Notes: generated from the sequence alone by a model not told the origin. 40,663 bases of DNA from Lactobacillus equicursoris DSM 19284 = JCM 14600 = CIP 110162 (GCF_001434815.1 NZ_AZDU01000015.1:1-40663); one strand, 5' to 3'. Positions 9,139 to 17,703 are shown, counted from the first letter of the stretch. Numbers and translations are program-made.

Positions 9139-10758
9139 TTACTTGCTGATGTAAGCACCCTTGAAGTTGTAAGCAAGGCCTGCGCCTTTAAGGGTGATGT
9201 TCTTAACCTTCGGGTTGATTAAGGTCGCGGTGTTGCCGTAGTAAAGCGGGGTCACGCCCTGCTGGGTGAGGAGGATGCGTTCAGCCTTGACCAGTTCTGC
9301 CCAGCGCTTCTTGCTTGAAGTCGTGGTCTTGGAAGTTTCTATTGCCTTGTTGTAGGCCGCATTTTCCCATTTCCCGTAGTTGTTGACGTTGGTCTTTTGG
9401 AACATTTCCAGGAAGGTGTTCGGGTCAGCATAGTCGCCGCTCCAGCCGTCCAAGATGACGTCAAAGTCGCCGGCTTCTTCTCTGGCAAAGCGGTTCTTAA
9501 ATGGCATGTTGGTGACTTCGACCTTCATGCCCAGGGTGCTTTCCAGGGCGCTCTGGATGAATTCCGTGGTCTTCTTGGCGTCGTCAGTGTCATCGCCTAA
9601 AAGCTTGATGGTGATCTGCTTTTTGCCCAGTTCCTTCAAAGCCTTCTTGTAGTAAGCCTTAGCCTGGGCCTTAGTCCCGGACTGGATAGCCTTGGTCTCT
9701 TTGGTTACGACTTCCTTGCTGAATTCCTTGCCGCTAACCGGGTCAGTAATCCCGCTTGGGGTTAAAGAAGTAGCGGCGATGTCAGCAAGGTTCAGGGTCT
9801 TGGCCAGGGATTCCTTATTGATCGCAGCGGCGATAGCCCGGCGGAGGTTGACATTTCGCAGATTCTTGTCAGTCTTGAAGTTGTACATGAGGTACTGGGT
9901 CCGGTTGCTCTTCTTGATCTGCCAGCCCTTTTGGTTTTTGAGGCTCTTGCTTTGGGAGGCGGACAGGGTGGTCATGTCCAGTTTGCCGGCCTGGTAGAGG
10001 TTGTAGGAGGTGCTTTGGGACTTTTGCACGCTAAAATTGATCTTGGTCAGCTTGACATTCTTCTTGTCCCAGTAGTACTTGTTCTTGACCAGTTTCCAGG
10101 TCAGGTTGGATCCGGTCCAGCCCTTCATGACGAATGGACCGTCTGAGAGGGTGTATTTAGCGGCCGTGCCGTATTTTTTGCCAGCTTTTTCAATGAACTT
10201 CTGCTTTTGCGGGGCAAAGGCTGAGCCGGCTAAAAGGAGCTGGAAGTAAGGAAGTTTTCTTTCCAGGGTCACGACCAGCTTGTACTTGCCCACGGCCTTG
10301 ATGCCTAAGCTGGAGACGGGCTTTTTGGAAGCGACGATGGCGTCAGCGTTCTTGATGCCGGAGTACTTGTTGGACTGGGTTGAGGCGGTCTTAGGGTTGA
10401 CCTGCCGGCGCCAGGCGTAGACGAAGTCCTTGGCCGTCAAAGCTTCCCCGTTGGACCACTTGGCATTTTTCCTGAGGTTAAAGGTCCAGGTCATTCCGTC
10501 CTTGCTTTCCTTCCAGGACTTGGCGATGCCGGGCAGGATCTTGGAGTTGTTGCCCAGGCGGACCAGGCCTTCCATGGTGGCGTCCAGCTGCTCTCCGCCG
10601 TAGACGTCATTGTTCAAAGCGGGGTCCATGGTGGTGATTTCCCCGGCGGAGAACCAGTTTAAGACTTGCTTGGTCTTTGAGCTGCTGGCAGAGGTGTTGG
10701 AGCAGGCGGAAAGCAGGCTGGCGGACAGGGCGAAAGTGATGATGGCTGATTTTTTCAT
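9139..10758 (-). CDS. oppA: Oligopeptide-binding lipoprotein (OppA family), T-box controlled
   Basis: A 539-residue extracellular peptide-binding lipoprotein. The signal ends in the lipobox LSAC (Cys near residue 19). SBP_bac_5 features include TMDPALNNDVYGGEQ, WSNGEALTAKDFVYAWRRQVNPKTAS and GPFVMKGWTGSNLTWKL. No permease gene is near; the next gene is a PepV-like dipeptidase. GAGG lies eight bases before the ATG. The 5' leader of about 540 bases contains a T-box riboswitch, so expression should rise when a specific tRNA is uncharged; the specifier reads as His. This suggests a role in scavenging peptides when histidine is short. That role is inference; the family call is firm. Confidence 0.93.
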   Translation of the reverse strand: MKKSAIITFALSASLLSACSNTSASSSKTKQVLNWFSAGEITTMDPALNNDVYGGEQLDATMEGLVRLGNNSKILPGIAKSWKESKDGMTWTFNLRKNAKWSNGEALTAKDFVYAWRRQVNPKTASTQSNKYSGIKNADAIVASKKPVSSLGIKAVGKYKLVVTLERKLPYFQLLLAGSAFAPQKQKFIEKAGKKYGTAAKYTLSDGPFVMKGWTGSNLTWKLVKNKYYWDKKNVKLTKINFSVQKSQSTSYNLYQAGKLDMTTLSASQSKSLKNQKGWQIKKSNRTQYLMYNFKTDKNLRNVNLRRAIAAAINKESLAKTLNLADIAATSLTPSGITDPVSGKEFSKEVVTKETKAIQSGTKAQAKAYYKKALKELGKKQITIKLLGDDTDDAKKTTEFIQSALESTLGMKVEVTNMPFKNRFAREEAGDFDVILDGWSGDYADPNTFLEMFQKTNVNNYGKWENAAYNKAIETSKTTTSSKKRWAELVKAERILLTQQGVTPLYYGNTATLINPKVKNITLKGAGLAYNFKGAYISK

Positions 10759-10965
10759 GATCTTTTCCTCGGTGTTTTTTTAAAATTGAATTGATGTAGA
10801 ACTAACTTGTTTTCTTTTTAAAAAGCAGCGAGGGGATGTCGGCCACTTAAGGCAGACGGGGTGTTTTTGAACATGTTTGACTCTTTCATGGCGGACTCCT
10901 TTACAAAATCATTTTTAAAGCTGGCAGAAAAAGAAAGATTAAAAAAAGAGCAAGAAACGGAGAGA

Positions 10966-11297
10966 AAGAAAAAATCGCCCTCAAGGAATTGCTTCCTTGA
11001 AGACGATTGTTAGTCGTGGTCCCACTTCATTTCATCAGCTGTCTCACGGCAACTGACCTTACACTGCCGCTGACTAGTCGCCGGAAAGGGCAAAGAAAGC
11101 CAGTTTCCAGGAACAGCCAGGGCAGCCGTGGTAACGCTCGCTAGCGGGAAGGCCTACTTTATTTCGGCCAACCAGTTCTTAGATGTGTTTCGCCAGGCGG
11201 CTTTTGCTCAATCGCACCAACTTGAGCTCTCTGGGAAAAGCCGGACCTGGTTACTCTTCTAATCGATACTTTTCTTAGATTGCTTTAATTTTTAATT
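10966..11297 (-). promoter_or_regulatory. T-box riboswitch, probable histidine specifier (CAC)
   Basis: All on the minus strand. The conserved TGGGACCACG box is at about 11016-11025. The terminator arms lie at 10974-10988 and 10993-11007 with a loop of GCAA and a long T-run. Stem I contains the AGAGAGC bulge and a terminal loop with GGTGCGA, the distal loop signature. The specifier loop has an AAGAGTA 5' side (about 11251-11258) and a 3' side reading CGAAACACATCTAAG. Aligned with the well-known glyQS leader from memory (CGAAAGGCATTC), the specifier takes the place of GGC and is CAC at 11185-11187, a His codon followed by A. It controls the oppA and pepV-like pair. T-box identity is strong; the specifier reading is good but should be folded. 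Confidence 0.88.
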
Positions 11298-11303
11298 AAT
11301 GTA

Positions 11304-11332
11304 ATCTTAAAGCGTAAATGGGCTTCTGTCAA
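11304..11332 (-). promoter_or_regulatory. Promoter of the T-box-oppA-pepV operon
   Basis: On the minus strand TTGACA (plus 11327-11332) and TAAGAT (plus 11304-11309) are 17 nt apart, placing the transcript start near 11297, just before stem I of the T-box. Confidence 0.75.
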
Positions 11333-11374
11333 GCGGCTTTTTGAAAAAATTTTTACTTCTTTGCCTTATTCTAT

Positions 11375-11941
11375 TTACTTTGCCGGATAGTCCTTGAGCT
11401 TGGCGTTCAGCTTGGAGTAGATCCGGTCGACAAACCAGGGCTCGGTTGACTTTTCCAGGGCTTCATCCAAGCCAAACCAGGCAACGGCCTTATTTTCGTC
11501 TTCTTTAGGCCGGATAGCTTGCCGATCGTCGGCTTCCAGGAGATAGGTGACGTTCAGGTGCAGGTGGGAAGGAACGTATTTTCCGTGCTTTTCATGGCCA
11601 TCAACGGTCAAAATCTCGACTGAATAGATCTGATTTGTGATAGGACGCGCCACAACGCCGCTTTCTTCCGTGACTTCCTTCAGGGCCACGCGCAGCAGGT
11701 CATGGTCGCCGTCAGCATGTCCGCCCAGCCAGGCCCAAGAGTCGTAGATCCGGTGATAGGCCATTAGCGTCTTGTCGCGTGCGGGATTGACCACCCAGGC
11801 CGAAGCCGTGAAGTGCTCGGCTAAATTTGACCGCAGAAACAGCTCTTCCCCAGTTTCCAGGCGGTAGATCATTTCTTTGACATCTGTGGCCTCTTGTTCG
11901 TTGTAAGGTTGGTAGTTCTTTAAGTCCTCGAGTAGGCTCAT
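11375..11941 (-). CDS. Nudix hydrolase family protein
   Basis: A 188-residue protein of the Nudix fold, which usually cleaves nucleoside diphosphates linked to another group. The Nudix box is recognisable as GGHADGDHDLLRVALKEVTEESGV, but the first conserved Glu is replaced by His and the usual Arg before the core Glu by Lys; the EE pair is kept. The frame is open to 12055, overlapping the divergent cysS leader. I chose ATG 11941 because GAGG precedes it by six bases and it gives MSLLEDLKNYQPYNEQ. It lies divergent to cysS. The substrate is unknown; IPP isomerase-like or dNTP-cleaning roles cannot be told apart here. Confidence 0.85.
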   Translation of the reverse strand: MSLLEDLKNYQPYNEQEATDVKEMIYRLETGEELFLRSNLAEHFTASAWVVNPARDKTLMAYHRIYDSWAWLGGHADGDHDLLRVALKEVTEESGVVARPITNQIYSVEILTVDGHEKHGKYVPSHLHLNVTYLLEADDRQAIRPKEDENKAVAWFGLDEALEKSTEPWFVDRIYSKLNAKLKDYPAK

Positions 11942-12024
11942 TTCTTCCTCTTTTCTAAAAAATCCGCTTTTTTCAGATTTTACCACGCGGATCGGTCTTT
12001 TTGCCGCCAAGCGGACTAATTGTC

Positions 12025-12033
12025 TGTTACAAT
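12025..12033 (+). promoter_or_regulatory. Probable cysS operon promoter (extended -10)
   Basis: TGT-TACAAT is an extended -10 element about 56 bases before the cysS start. No convincing -35 lies at 17 nt. No T-box could be seen in the short leader. Confidence 0.45.
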
Positions 12034-12088
12034 GAAGAGTAATGATTGCAGGCAAGGAAAAACTTTTAAAAGAAAGCAGGAAAATCTA

Positions 12089-13513
12089 GTGAAAGTTTTT
12101 AACACTTTAACGCGCCAAAAAGAAGAATTTAAGCCGCTGGTTCCAGGACAGATCAGCATGTACGTCTGTGGCCCGACGGTCTACAACTACATCCACATCG
12201 GCAACGCCAGAAGCGCTATCGCCTTTGACACGATTCGCCGCTACTTTGAATACAAGGGCTACCAGGTCAAGTACGTTTCCAACTTTACCGACGTTGACGA
12301 CAAGATGATCAACGAAGCCCGCGCTGAAGGCACCACGGTGCCAGAGCTGGCTGAGCGCTATATCAAGGCCTTTTTGGAAGACACCACCGCCTTGAACATT
12401 GAACCAGCCACTCTCCACCCCCGGGCTACTCATGAAATTCCAGCGATCATCGACTTTGTCCAAAATTTGATCGACAAGGGCTACGCTTATGAAGTTGACG
12501 GGGATGTCTACTACCGGGCTAAAAAGTTTGCCAATTACGGGCAGCTCAGCGACCAAAACATCGACCAGCTGGAAGAAGGGGCTTCTAAGCACGTCAATGA
12601 TGAAGAGCAAGGCCGCAAGGAAGACCCAATCGACTTTGCCTTGTGGAAGGGGCAAAAAGCGCCTGACGAAATTGCCTGGGATTCCCCATGGGGCAAGGGC
12701 CGGCCAGGCTGGCACATTGAATGCTCGGTTATGTCTACTAAGTACTTAGGCGACACCTTCGACATCCACGGGGGTGGCCAAGACTTAGAGTTCCCGCACC
12801 ACGAAAACGAAATTGCCCAAAGTGAAGCCAAGACGGGTCAAAAGTTCGTCAACTACTGGCTCCACAACGGCTTTGTGACCGTGGGCAAGGACGAGGAAAA
12901 GATGTCCAAGTCTTTGCACAACTTTGTCACTGTGCACGATATCTTGCAAAAAGTCGATCCCCAAGTGCTCCGCTTCTTCATGGCCAGCGTCCAATACCGC
13001 AGCCAAATCAACTATTCTGAGGAAAACCTGGAACAAGCAGCTACGATCTTAAACCGGTTTAAGAACACCTTGGAAGACGTAGAAGGGCGCCTTAGCGACC
13101 AAACTGCCAGCCAAGCTGATCCAGAATTGACTGCTGCTTTGTCCAAGACCAAGGAAGCCTTTGAAGCAGCCATGGACGATGACTTTAACGTACAAAATGC
13201 CTTGACGGCCATTTACGAACTGTTGCCAGTGGTCAACTCTAACGTAAATAGTGCAGCCAGCGACAAGGAAGCATTGAAGACTTTTGTCAAAAATCTTAAG
13301 GCTTGGCTCCTGGTCTTCGGCGTTGATGCAGGCCGCCTGGTTAAGAGCGAGTCTAGCGAAGACGACAGTGAAATCGAAGCCTTAGTAGCAGAACGGACCA
13401 AGGCCCGCCAGGAAAAGAACTGGGCTAGAAGCGATGAAATCCGTGACCAACTGCAAGCCATGGGGATCGTCTTGAAGGACACCCCGCAAGGAACGAGATG
13501 GAGCCGTGAATAA
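12089..13513 (+). CDS. cysS: Cysteinyl-tRNA synthetase
   Basis: A class I synthetase of 474 residues that charges tRNA-Cys. The HIGH motif is IHIGNARSA near residue 38, the KMSKS motif is EKMSKSLHN near 270, and the zinc ligands are visible as Cys in [10 protein letters not shown], Cys in WHIECSVMS and His/Glu in [11 protein letters not shown]. The open frame reaches back to 12020, but GTG 12089 gives the family start [14 protein letters not shown] and has CAGG eight bases before it. It overlaps mrnC by eight bases, the common Firmicutes order cysS-mrnC-rlmB. Confidence 0.97.
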   Translation: MKVFNTLTRQKEEFKPLVPGQISMYVCGPTVYNYIHIGNARSAIAFDTIRRYFEYKGYQVKYVSNFTDVDDKMINEARAEGTTVPELAERYIKAFLEDTTALNIEPATLHPRATHEIPAIIDFVQNLIDKGYAYEVDGDVYYRAKKFANYGQLSDQNIDQLEEGASKHVNDEEQGRKEDPIDFALWKGQKAPDEIAWDSPWGKGRPGWHIECSVMSTKYLGDTFDIHGGGQDLEFPHHENEIAQSEAKTGQKFVNYWLHNGFVTVGKDEEKMSKSLHNFVTVHDILQKVDPQVLRFFMASVQYRSQINYSEENLEQAATILNRFKNTLEDVEGRLSDQTASQADPELTAALSKTKEAFEAAMDDDFNVQNALTAIYELLPVVNSNVNSAASDKEALKTFVKNLKAWLLVFGVDAGRLVKSESSEDDSEIEALVAERTKARQEKNWARSDEIRDQLQAMGIVLKDTPQGTRWSRE

Positions 13514-13949
13514 AGTGAAGAAGCTAACTGAAAAAGCCGTCGACCCCAACACCTTGAGCGGGCAAACCCTGGCTTATTTAGGCGACGGGGTCTATGAAGC
13601 GGCGATCCGCCGCCACCTGATCAAGGGCGGGATCTTAAAGCCGCAGAACCTGCAAAGAGAAGCGACCCATTATGTGTCCGCCAAGGCCCAAGCTGCCCTG
13701 ATCGCCAAGATGCTGGATAAGACCCTGTTAACGGATGAAGAAAAAACGGCTTATAAGCGCGGCCGCAATGCCAAGACCCACACCAAGGCCAAGCACACCA
13801 GTCTGGCCACCTATGAAATGTCAACCGGTTTTGAGGCCATCTTTGGCTACCTAGACCTGGCCGGGGCAAGTGACCGCGTGCAAGAATTGATTGCCTGGTG
13901 CATTGAAGAAGTAGAAAGCGAGGGCTTAAGCGAATATGTCTTCAGCTAA
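13506..13949 (+). CDS. mrnC: Mini-ribonuclease 3 (Mini-III), 23S rRNA maturation
   Basis: A 147-residue RNase III-like enzyme that trims the ends of 23S rRNA precursor in Firmicutes. It holds only the catalytic domain and no dsRNA-binding domain, as usual. Visible motifs are [18 protein letters not shown] (about residues 22-39), the [12 protein letters not shown] loop, and the second acidic signature [10 protein letters not shown]. The start is GTG 13506, overlapping cysS by eight bases; an alternative GTG lies at 13515. It overlaps rlmB by 14 bases, so the three genes are translated as a tight operon. Confidence 0.93.
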   Translation: MNKVKKLTEKAVDPNTLSGQTLAYLGDGVYEAAIRRHLIKGGILKPQNLQREATHYVSAKAQAALIAKMLDKTLLTDEEKTAYKRGRNAKTHTKAKHTSLATYEMSTGFEAIFGYLDLAGASDRVQELIAWCIEEVESEGLSEYVFS

Positions 13950-14784
13950 GCCAAGAAAAATCAGAAATAAGGATCAGCGCGATAAAAAGTCTGCAAACTT
14001 TAAGAAGCGCGATAACCGCCAAAATATTAAAAACGACTTCAACAGCGACGACTTTGTCTATGGCCGCCATGCCGGCATCGACTTTTTGAAAACGCAGGAG
14101 GCAGAAAAGATCAACAAGGTCTTTTTGGCAGAAGGCGTCCAAGAAGACTTTGCTAACGAAGTCTACCGCTACGCTAAACCTAAGAACCTGATCGTCCAAA
14201 GGGTTCCAAAGAGCAAGCTGGACCGGATGGTCAACGGGGAAAACCACCAGGGCTTGGTCTTGACGGTAGCCAGCTTTGAATATGCCGACTTAGACCAGCT
14301 CTTAGACAAACTGGATGGGAAAGATGAAGCCCCATTTTTATTGATGCTGGACAACATTGAAGATCCCCACAACCTAGGGTCCATCTTGCGGTCAAGCGAT
14401 GCTACTGGCGTCAGCGGCGTGATTATCCCTAAAAGACGGGCCAGCGGCTTGACCAGCGTGGTGGCTAAGACTTCAACGGGGGCTATTGATCATGTGCCCG
14501 TTGCCCGGGTCAACAACCTGGTTCAAACCTGCCAAACCCTGAAAGACCGGGGCTACTGGATCTTTGGCACCGCCATGGAAGGCGAAGACTACCGCCGCTG
14601 GGATGCCAAGGGCAAGACGGTCTTGGTGATCGGCAATGAAGGCAAGGGGATTTCTCCGCTGCTCTTAAAGCAGATGGACCAAACCCTGACCATTCCCATG
14701 ATCGGCCACGTGCAATCCTTGAATGCATCGGTTGCAACCGGGGTTCTGTTATACCAAGCCTTTAACAGTCGGCACCCTTTGTAA
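13936..14784 (+). CDS. rlmB: 23S rRNA (guanosine-2'-O-)-methyltransferase RlmB, TrmH/SpoU family
   Basis: A 282-residue SPOUT methyltransferase predicted to methylate a guanosine 2'-O in the peptidyl-transferase region of 23S rRNA. A basic, Lys/Arg-rich tail of about 35 residues precedes the substrate-binding domain (VYGRHAGIDFLKTQ). The knot motifs are NIEDPHNLGSILRSS, IGNEGKGISPLL and SLNASVATGVLLY. Last gene of the cysS-mrnC-rlmB operon. Its stop overlaps a GTAAAGGA-AA-TCCTTTAC dyad (14781-14798). Confidence 0.95.
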   Translation: MSSAKPRKIRNKDQRDKKSANFKKRDNRQNIKNDFNSDDFVYGRHAGIDFLKTQEAEKINKVFLAEGVQEDFANEVYRYAKPKNLIVQRVPKSKLDRMVNGENHQGLVLTVASFEYADLDQLLDKLDGKDEAPFLLMLDNIEDPHNLGSILRSSDATGVSGVIIPKRRASGLTSVVAKTSTGAIDHVPVARVNNLVQTCQTLKDRGYWIFGTAMEGEDYRRWDAKGKTVLVIGNEGKGISPLLLKQMDQTLTIPMIGHVQSLNASVATGVLLYQAFNSRHPL

Positions 14785-14811
14785 AGGAAATCCTTTACTA
14801 ATCAGGAAAAG

Positions 14812-14820
14812 TGATAAAAT
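14812..14820 (+). promoter_or_regulatory. Possible sigma-factor gene promoter (extended -10)
   Basis: TGA-TAAAAT forms an extended -10 between rlmB and the sigma-like gene, with no clear -35 at proper distance. If used, the transcript starts near 14827, just ahead of the hairpin at 14849-14893. Confidence 0.4.
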
Positions 14821-14848
14821 CAAACTCTTGTTTGATTCTCAAAACAGC

Positions 14849-14895
14849 AAAAGTCCTTTATGCTATCTGATGGATGGAGCGAAAGGGCTTTTTAT
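14849..14895 (+). terminator. Terminator-like hairpin that covers the sigma-gene ribosome-binding site
   Basis: An 11-bp stem pairs AAAAGTCCTTT (14849-14859) with AAAGGGCTTTT (14882-14892), one G-U pair, followed by more T. The stem's 3' arm contains AAAGGG, the only Shine-Dalgarno-like sequence for ATG 14897. It can therefore act as terminator of the upstream operon, as attenuator, and as a block of translation start. Confidence 0.7.
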
Positions 14896-14896
14896 T

Positions 14897-15448
14897 ATGT
14901 CTTTAACTTTAACTGAAGAGCGAAAATTAATTGTCAAGATCCAGCAAGGAGATGAGGCGGCGCTAAAAAAGCTTTACTACCACCACTACCCCATCGTCAA
15001 CAAGTTGATGATGACTTACTACATCGAGAGCTATGACCGGCAGGACTGGTTTCAAGAGGGGCTGATCATCTGCTATTTGACCGCAAAGAATTTTGACATT
15101 ACGGTGAAAAAACGTTTTGGCGGCTACTTCCGGGTCAATTTCCAAAATTGGATCTACAACATAATTCGAAAGAATCAGCGCGTCAAGCGGCAGATCCAGC
15201 AAAATACCTATAGCTTTGACTTTGACTGGAACACGATCAAGGATGATACCAATTTGATCGTGCGAGATGAAAGCGTCATGGTCGAAGAGTGGGCACCGGT
15301 GATTGCTCTCTTGAGCGACCTAGAGTTAGAAGAACTAGAGCTGGCCTTGGGCGTCAAAGAAGCTGACAAGGACTACCTAGCAGACATTGGCCTCCATAAG
15401 CGGGCCCGCTACCGGATGCGGCAAAAATTTCGGCAAAATTTGTTTTAG
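14897..15448 (+). CDS. ComX/SigH-like alternative sigma factor
   Basis: A 183-residue sigma-70 superfamily protein. The region-2-like part covers about residues 10-95 (IQQGDEAALKKLYYHHYPIVNKL, DRQDWFQEGLIICYLTAKNFD, GGYFRVNFQNWIYNIIRKNQR), and a weaker region-4-like helical segment lies near the C-terminus (LGVKEADKDYLADIGLHKRARYRMRQKF). Similar genes sit between rlmB and rpmG-secE-nusG in other lactobacilli and are called comX or sigH; they are linked to late competence genes. The open frame extends upstream to 14723 inside rlmB, but ATG 14897 gives the natural start MSLTLTEERKLIVKI. The ribosome-binding site is buried in a hairpin, so control may be after transcription starts. Confidence 0.82.
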   Translation: MSLTLTEERKLIVKIQQGDEAALKKLYYHHYPIVNKLMMTYYIESYDRQDWFQEGLIICYLTAKNFDITVKKRFGGYFRVNFQNWIYNIIRKNQRVKRQIQQNTYSFDFDWNTIKDDTNLIVRDESVMVEEWAPVIALLSDLELEELELALGVKEADKDYLADIGLHKRARYRMRQKFRQNLF

Positions 15449-15475
15449 AAACAAACCGCTTTCCCGGAAAAGGAC

Positions 15476-15510
15476 TATAATAAGGGTGTAGGATGAAATT
15501 GTTTAGGAGG
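15476..15510 (+). promoter_or_regulatory. -10 element and strong ribosome-binding site of the 71-residue gene
   Basis: A consensus TATAAT lies at 15476-15481, without a clear -35, and AGGAGG at 15505-15510 sits eight bases before the ATG. Together they argue that the small gene is really expressed. Confidence 0.5.
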
Positions 15511-15518
15511 TAATCAAA

Positions 15519-15734
15519 ATGTCAGAAATTATAAAGACAGCTTTGCTGGATCGTTCAATGAAAGAAGTTTTTGATTGGAGCGACTCCGAAACTCCTGTAA
15601 GAGATGCCCTTTGGGACTACTTCATGGAGAAGAATGGCCGCAGCACGGACAAGACCGAACAAGCAATGCTTCCATTTTTGAGCGAGTCTGACGACAAGAT
15701 TATTGCTTTTGTCAACGAGAACCTTAAGAAATAG
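15519..15734 (+). CDS. Small protein of unknown function
   Basis: A 71-residue soluble protein, acidic in its second half, with no transmembrane segment and no signal peptide. It has a strong AGGAGG site, a consensus -10 upstream and its own terminator. I do not recognise a family. The mix of aromatic residues ([14 protein letters not shown]) and the helical C-terminus suggests a compact helical fold. It stands between a sigma factor and a convergent DXS-like gene, which gives no functional hint. Confidence 0.75.
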   Translation: MSEIIKTALLDRSMKEVFDWSDSETPVRDALWDYFMEKNGRSTDKTEQAMLPFLSESDDKIIAFVNENLKK

Positions 15735-15792
15735 ATAATTTCCCTACATTCCTGACCTCTTGTCTCCCCTGATGGGAGGGGAAGGGGCAAAC

Positions 15793-15825
15793 AAAAAGAC
15801 GGCCGTGAGGCCGCCTTTTTATTTT
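15793..15825. terminator. Terminator between the 71-residue gene and the DXS-like gene
   Basis: AAAAAGaCGGCC-GTGA-GGCCGcCTTTTT, one mismatch, with T-rich flank on the plus strand and an A-run on the other, so it can serve both convergent genes. A second small dyad, CTCCC...GGGAG, lies at about 15765-15780. Confidence 0.8.
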
Positions 15826-15838
15826 GATTTTCTTTTTG

Positions 15839-17599
15839 CTAGTTCTTGCTGCTTAATAGCTGCTTCACGTCATTGACGATTTGCTCAGCCGTTAAGTGGT
15901 TTCGATTCAAAATTTCAGCTAATGATTGGTCGACATCGGTATATTCCCGCTTTTCGCCAAAGGACTTGACCAAAACCGGCTGGTCGGCTAAGTAGCTGGC
16001 CACTTTTTGCCCAAAGCCACCATCTAAGACATTATTTTCCAGAGTGATGATGACTGAATAATGGCGGGCAAGGTGGTCCAAGCAGTCCGTGTCCAAGGTA
16101 TTGGCTGAGAGGGGATTGTAGAGACTGGCGTTAAGTTCTTCAGCAGCCTTTAGACCTAAATTAAAGGTATCGCCTAAGGATAAAATGGCTGCGCCTTGGC
16201 CAGCCCGCCACTTTTGGTAGTGGATGTGCTGGTAGCCTTCTAAAGTTGAGCCTTTTTCATCGACCGGCCAGACTGGCAATTTGATGGCCACTGGACCCGC
16301 TTTTTGCTGGATGGCCCAGTTGATCATGGCCTTTTCTTCAGCCAGGGTGGTCGGGGCCAGGTATTGCCAATTTGGCAGGTTTGAGATCATGACCTGGTCA
16401 AAGACGCCCACGTGGGTCTTGGAATTAGCTTGGATGCCGCCTCCGCCGACCAGCATGACCACTGGCAAGTTGTTTAAGGCGACGTCGTGACTCAGCTGGT
16501 CAAAGGCCCGCTGGAGGAAAGTGGAATTTTCAAACAAGATGGCCCGCCCGCCAGCCTTGACAAAGCCGGCAGCCAAAGCCACGGATTCTTGTTCGGCAAT
16601 GCCCACATCCAGGTAGTGGTCTGGGTACTGCTCTTTGAAACCATCTAGATTAAAGGCGCCAGGGATGGCCGCGTTGATGGCTAAAAGGTTTTCCTGTCCC
16701 CGGTCGATAGCCTCAGCGATGGTTTGTACAGCCACTTTTTTCGGCGTTAAGGCAGGAGCCGGGTGCTTTGGTGAATCGTCTTCCAGGTTAAAAGGCGATA
16801 CCCAGTGGTGGGCCTCTTCATTGGCTAAAGCTGGCTCATAGCCCTTGCCCTTCAAGGTGTTGACGTGCAAAACTACTGGGTGGTCTACGTCTTTAACGTC
16901 CTGAAAGGCAGCGATCATGGCTTCTAGGCTATTGCCGTCAGCCACATAGCGGTAGTCAAAGCCCATGGCCTTAAAGAGGTTGTCGCTGGCTTCACCGTTT
17001 GTGTCCCGCAATTTTTTCAAGGCAACCGGCAAGCCGCCCACGTTTTTATCGATGGACCACTGGTTGTCGTTAATGACAATCACCAGGTTGCCCTTTTCGG
17101 TAGCGGCGTTGTTTAAGCCCTCGTAGGCTAGCCCACCGGTCAAAGAGCCGTCGCCAATCACGGCCATGATCTTTTCGCTGCCGCCTAAAAGGTCCCGGGC
17201 CTTGGCCATACCGGTGGCTAGGGCAATGGACGTTGAAGTGTGACCGATGGCATAGTAGTCGTACGGGCTTTCTTCTGGGTCGGTATAAGGGGTCACCTTG
17301 CCGTAAGCTTCAGGGTCAAGCCAAGCGTACGCCCGCCCCGTCAGCATCTTGTGGGGGTAGGTTTGGTGGGAGACGTCCCAGACGATTTTGTCTCCTGGTG
17401 CATTAAAGACGTAGTGGTAGGCAATGGTCAATTCGACGATGCCCAGGTCTGGCCCCAGGTGGCCGCCCACAGCAGCATCTTTTTCAATGATCAGGTGGCG
17501 GATTTCACCGGCCACTTGCTTCATTTCGTCAAGGCTTAAGACCTTGAGGTCCGCTGGAGACTTGATCTTGTTTAGCAGGTATTCTGGATGTTGGTTCAT
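15839..17599 (-). CDS. DXS-family (1-deoxy-D-xylulose-5-phosphate synthase-like) TPP-dependent transketolase
   Basis: A 586-residue thiamine-diphosphate enzyme with clear DXS architecture: LGPDLGIVELTIAYHYVFN and WDVSHQTYPHKMLTGR at the N-terminus, the TPP/metal motif GDGSLTGGLAYEG...INDNQWSI, the catalytic Glu in VGIAEQESV, and FLQRAFDQLSHDVAL. It departs from true DXS at the substrate site. The Arg of the DRAG motif (R420 in E. coli) is replaced by Gly in GGGGIQANSKTH, the Arg pair of RYPRG (R478 region) becomes KLPVW, and AEQHAV becomes AEQESV. These arginines help bind glyceraldehyde 3-phosphate in DXS. Lactobacilli normally make isoprenoids through mevalonate, so a different acyl acceptor or a DXP role in vitamin synthesis is possible. 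Function is therefore left open. It is a lone gene, divergent from rpmG. Confidence 0.85.
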   Translation of the reverse strand: MNQHPEYLLNKIKSPADLKVLSLDEMKQVAGEIRHLIIEKDAAVGGHLGPDLGIVELTIAYHYVFNAPGDKIVWDVSHQTYPHKMLTGRAYAWLDPEAYGKVTPYTDPEESPYDYYAIGHTSTSIALATGMAKARDLLGGSEKIMAVIGDGSLTGGLAYEGLNNAATEKGNLVIVINDNQWSIDKNVGGLPVALKKLRDTNGEASDNLFKAMGFDYRYVADGNSLEAMIAAFQDVKDVDHPVVLHVNTLKGKGYEPALANEEAHHWVSPFNLEDDSPKHPAPALTPKKVAVQTIAEAIDRGQENLLAINAAIPGAFNLDGFKEQYPDHYLDVGIAEQESVALAAGFVKAGGRAILFENSTFLQRAFDQLSHDVALNNLPVVMLVGGGGIQANSKTHVGVFDQVMISNLPNWQYLAPTTLAEEKAMINWAIQQKAGPVAIKLPVWPVDEKGSTLEGYQHIHYQKWRAGQGAAILSLGDTFNLGLKAAEELNASLYNPLSANTLDTDCLDHLARHYSVIITLENNVLDGGFGQKVASYLADQPVLVKSFGEKREYTDVDQSLAEILNRNHLTAEQIVNDVKQLLSSKN

Positions 17600-17703
17600 G
17601 TTTTTTCCTCACTTTTTTGACAATACTCCGCTAATAACTCGGTTTCTCTTAATTATAAAGTAGTTAGGAAAAATAGTAAAAAGACTTTGCTTGTAATAAA
17701 TGG

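Noticed and set aside
12020-12088. Upstream extension of CysS
   Set aside because: The extra residues do not look like the family and lie at the promoter; GTG 12089 gives the expected N-terminus.
14723-14896. Upstream extension of the sigma-like protein into rlmB
   Set aside because: It would read through the end of rlmB and the terminator hairpin; the conserved part begins after ATG 14897.
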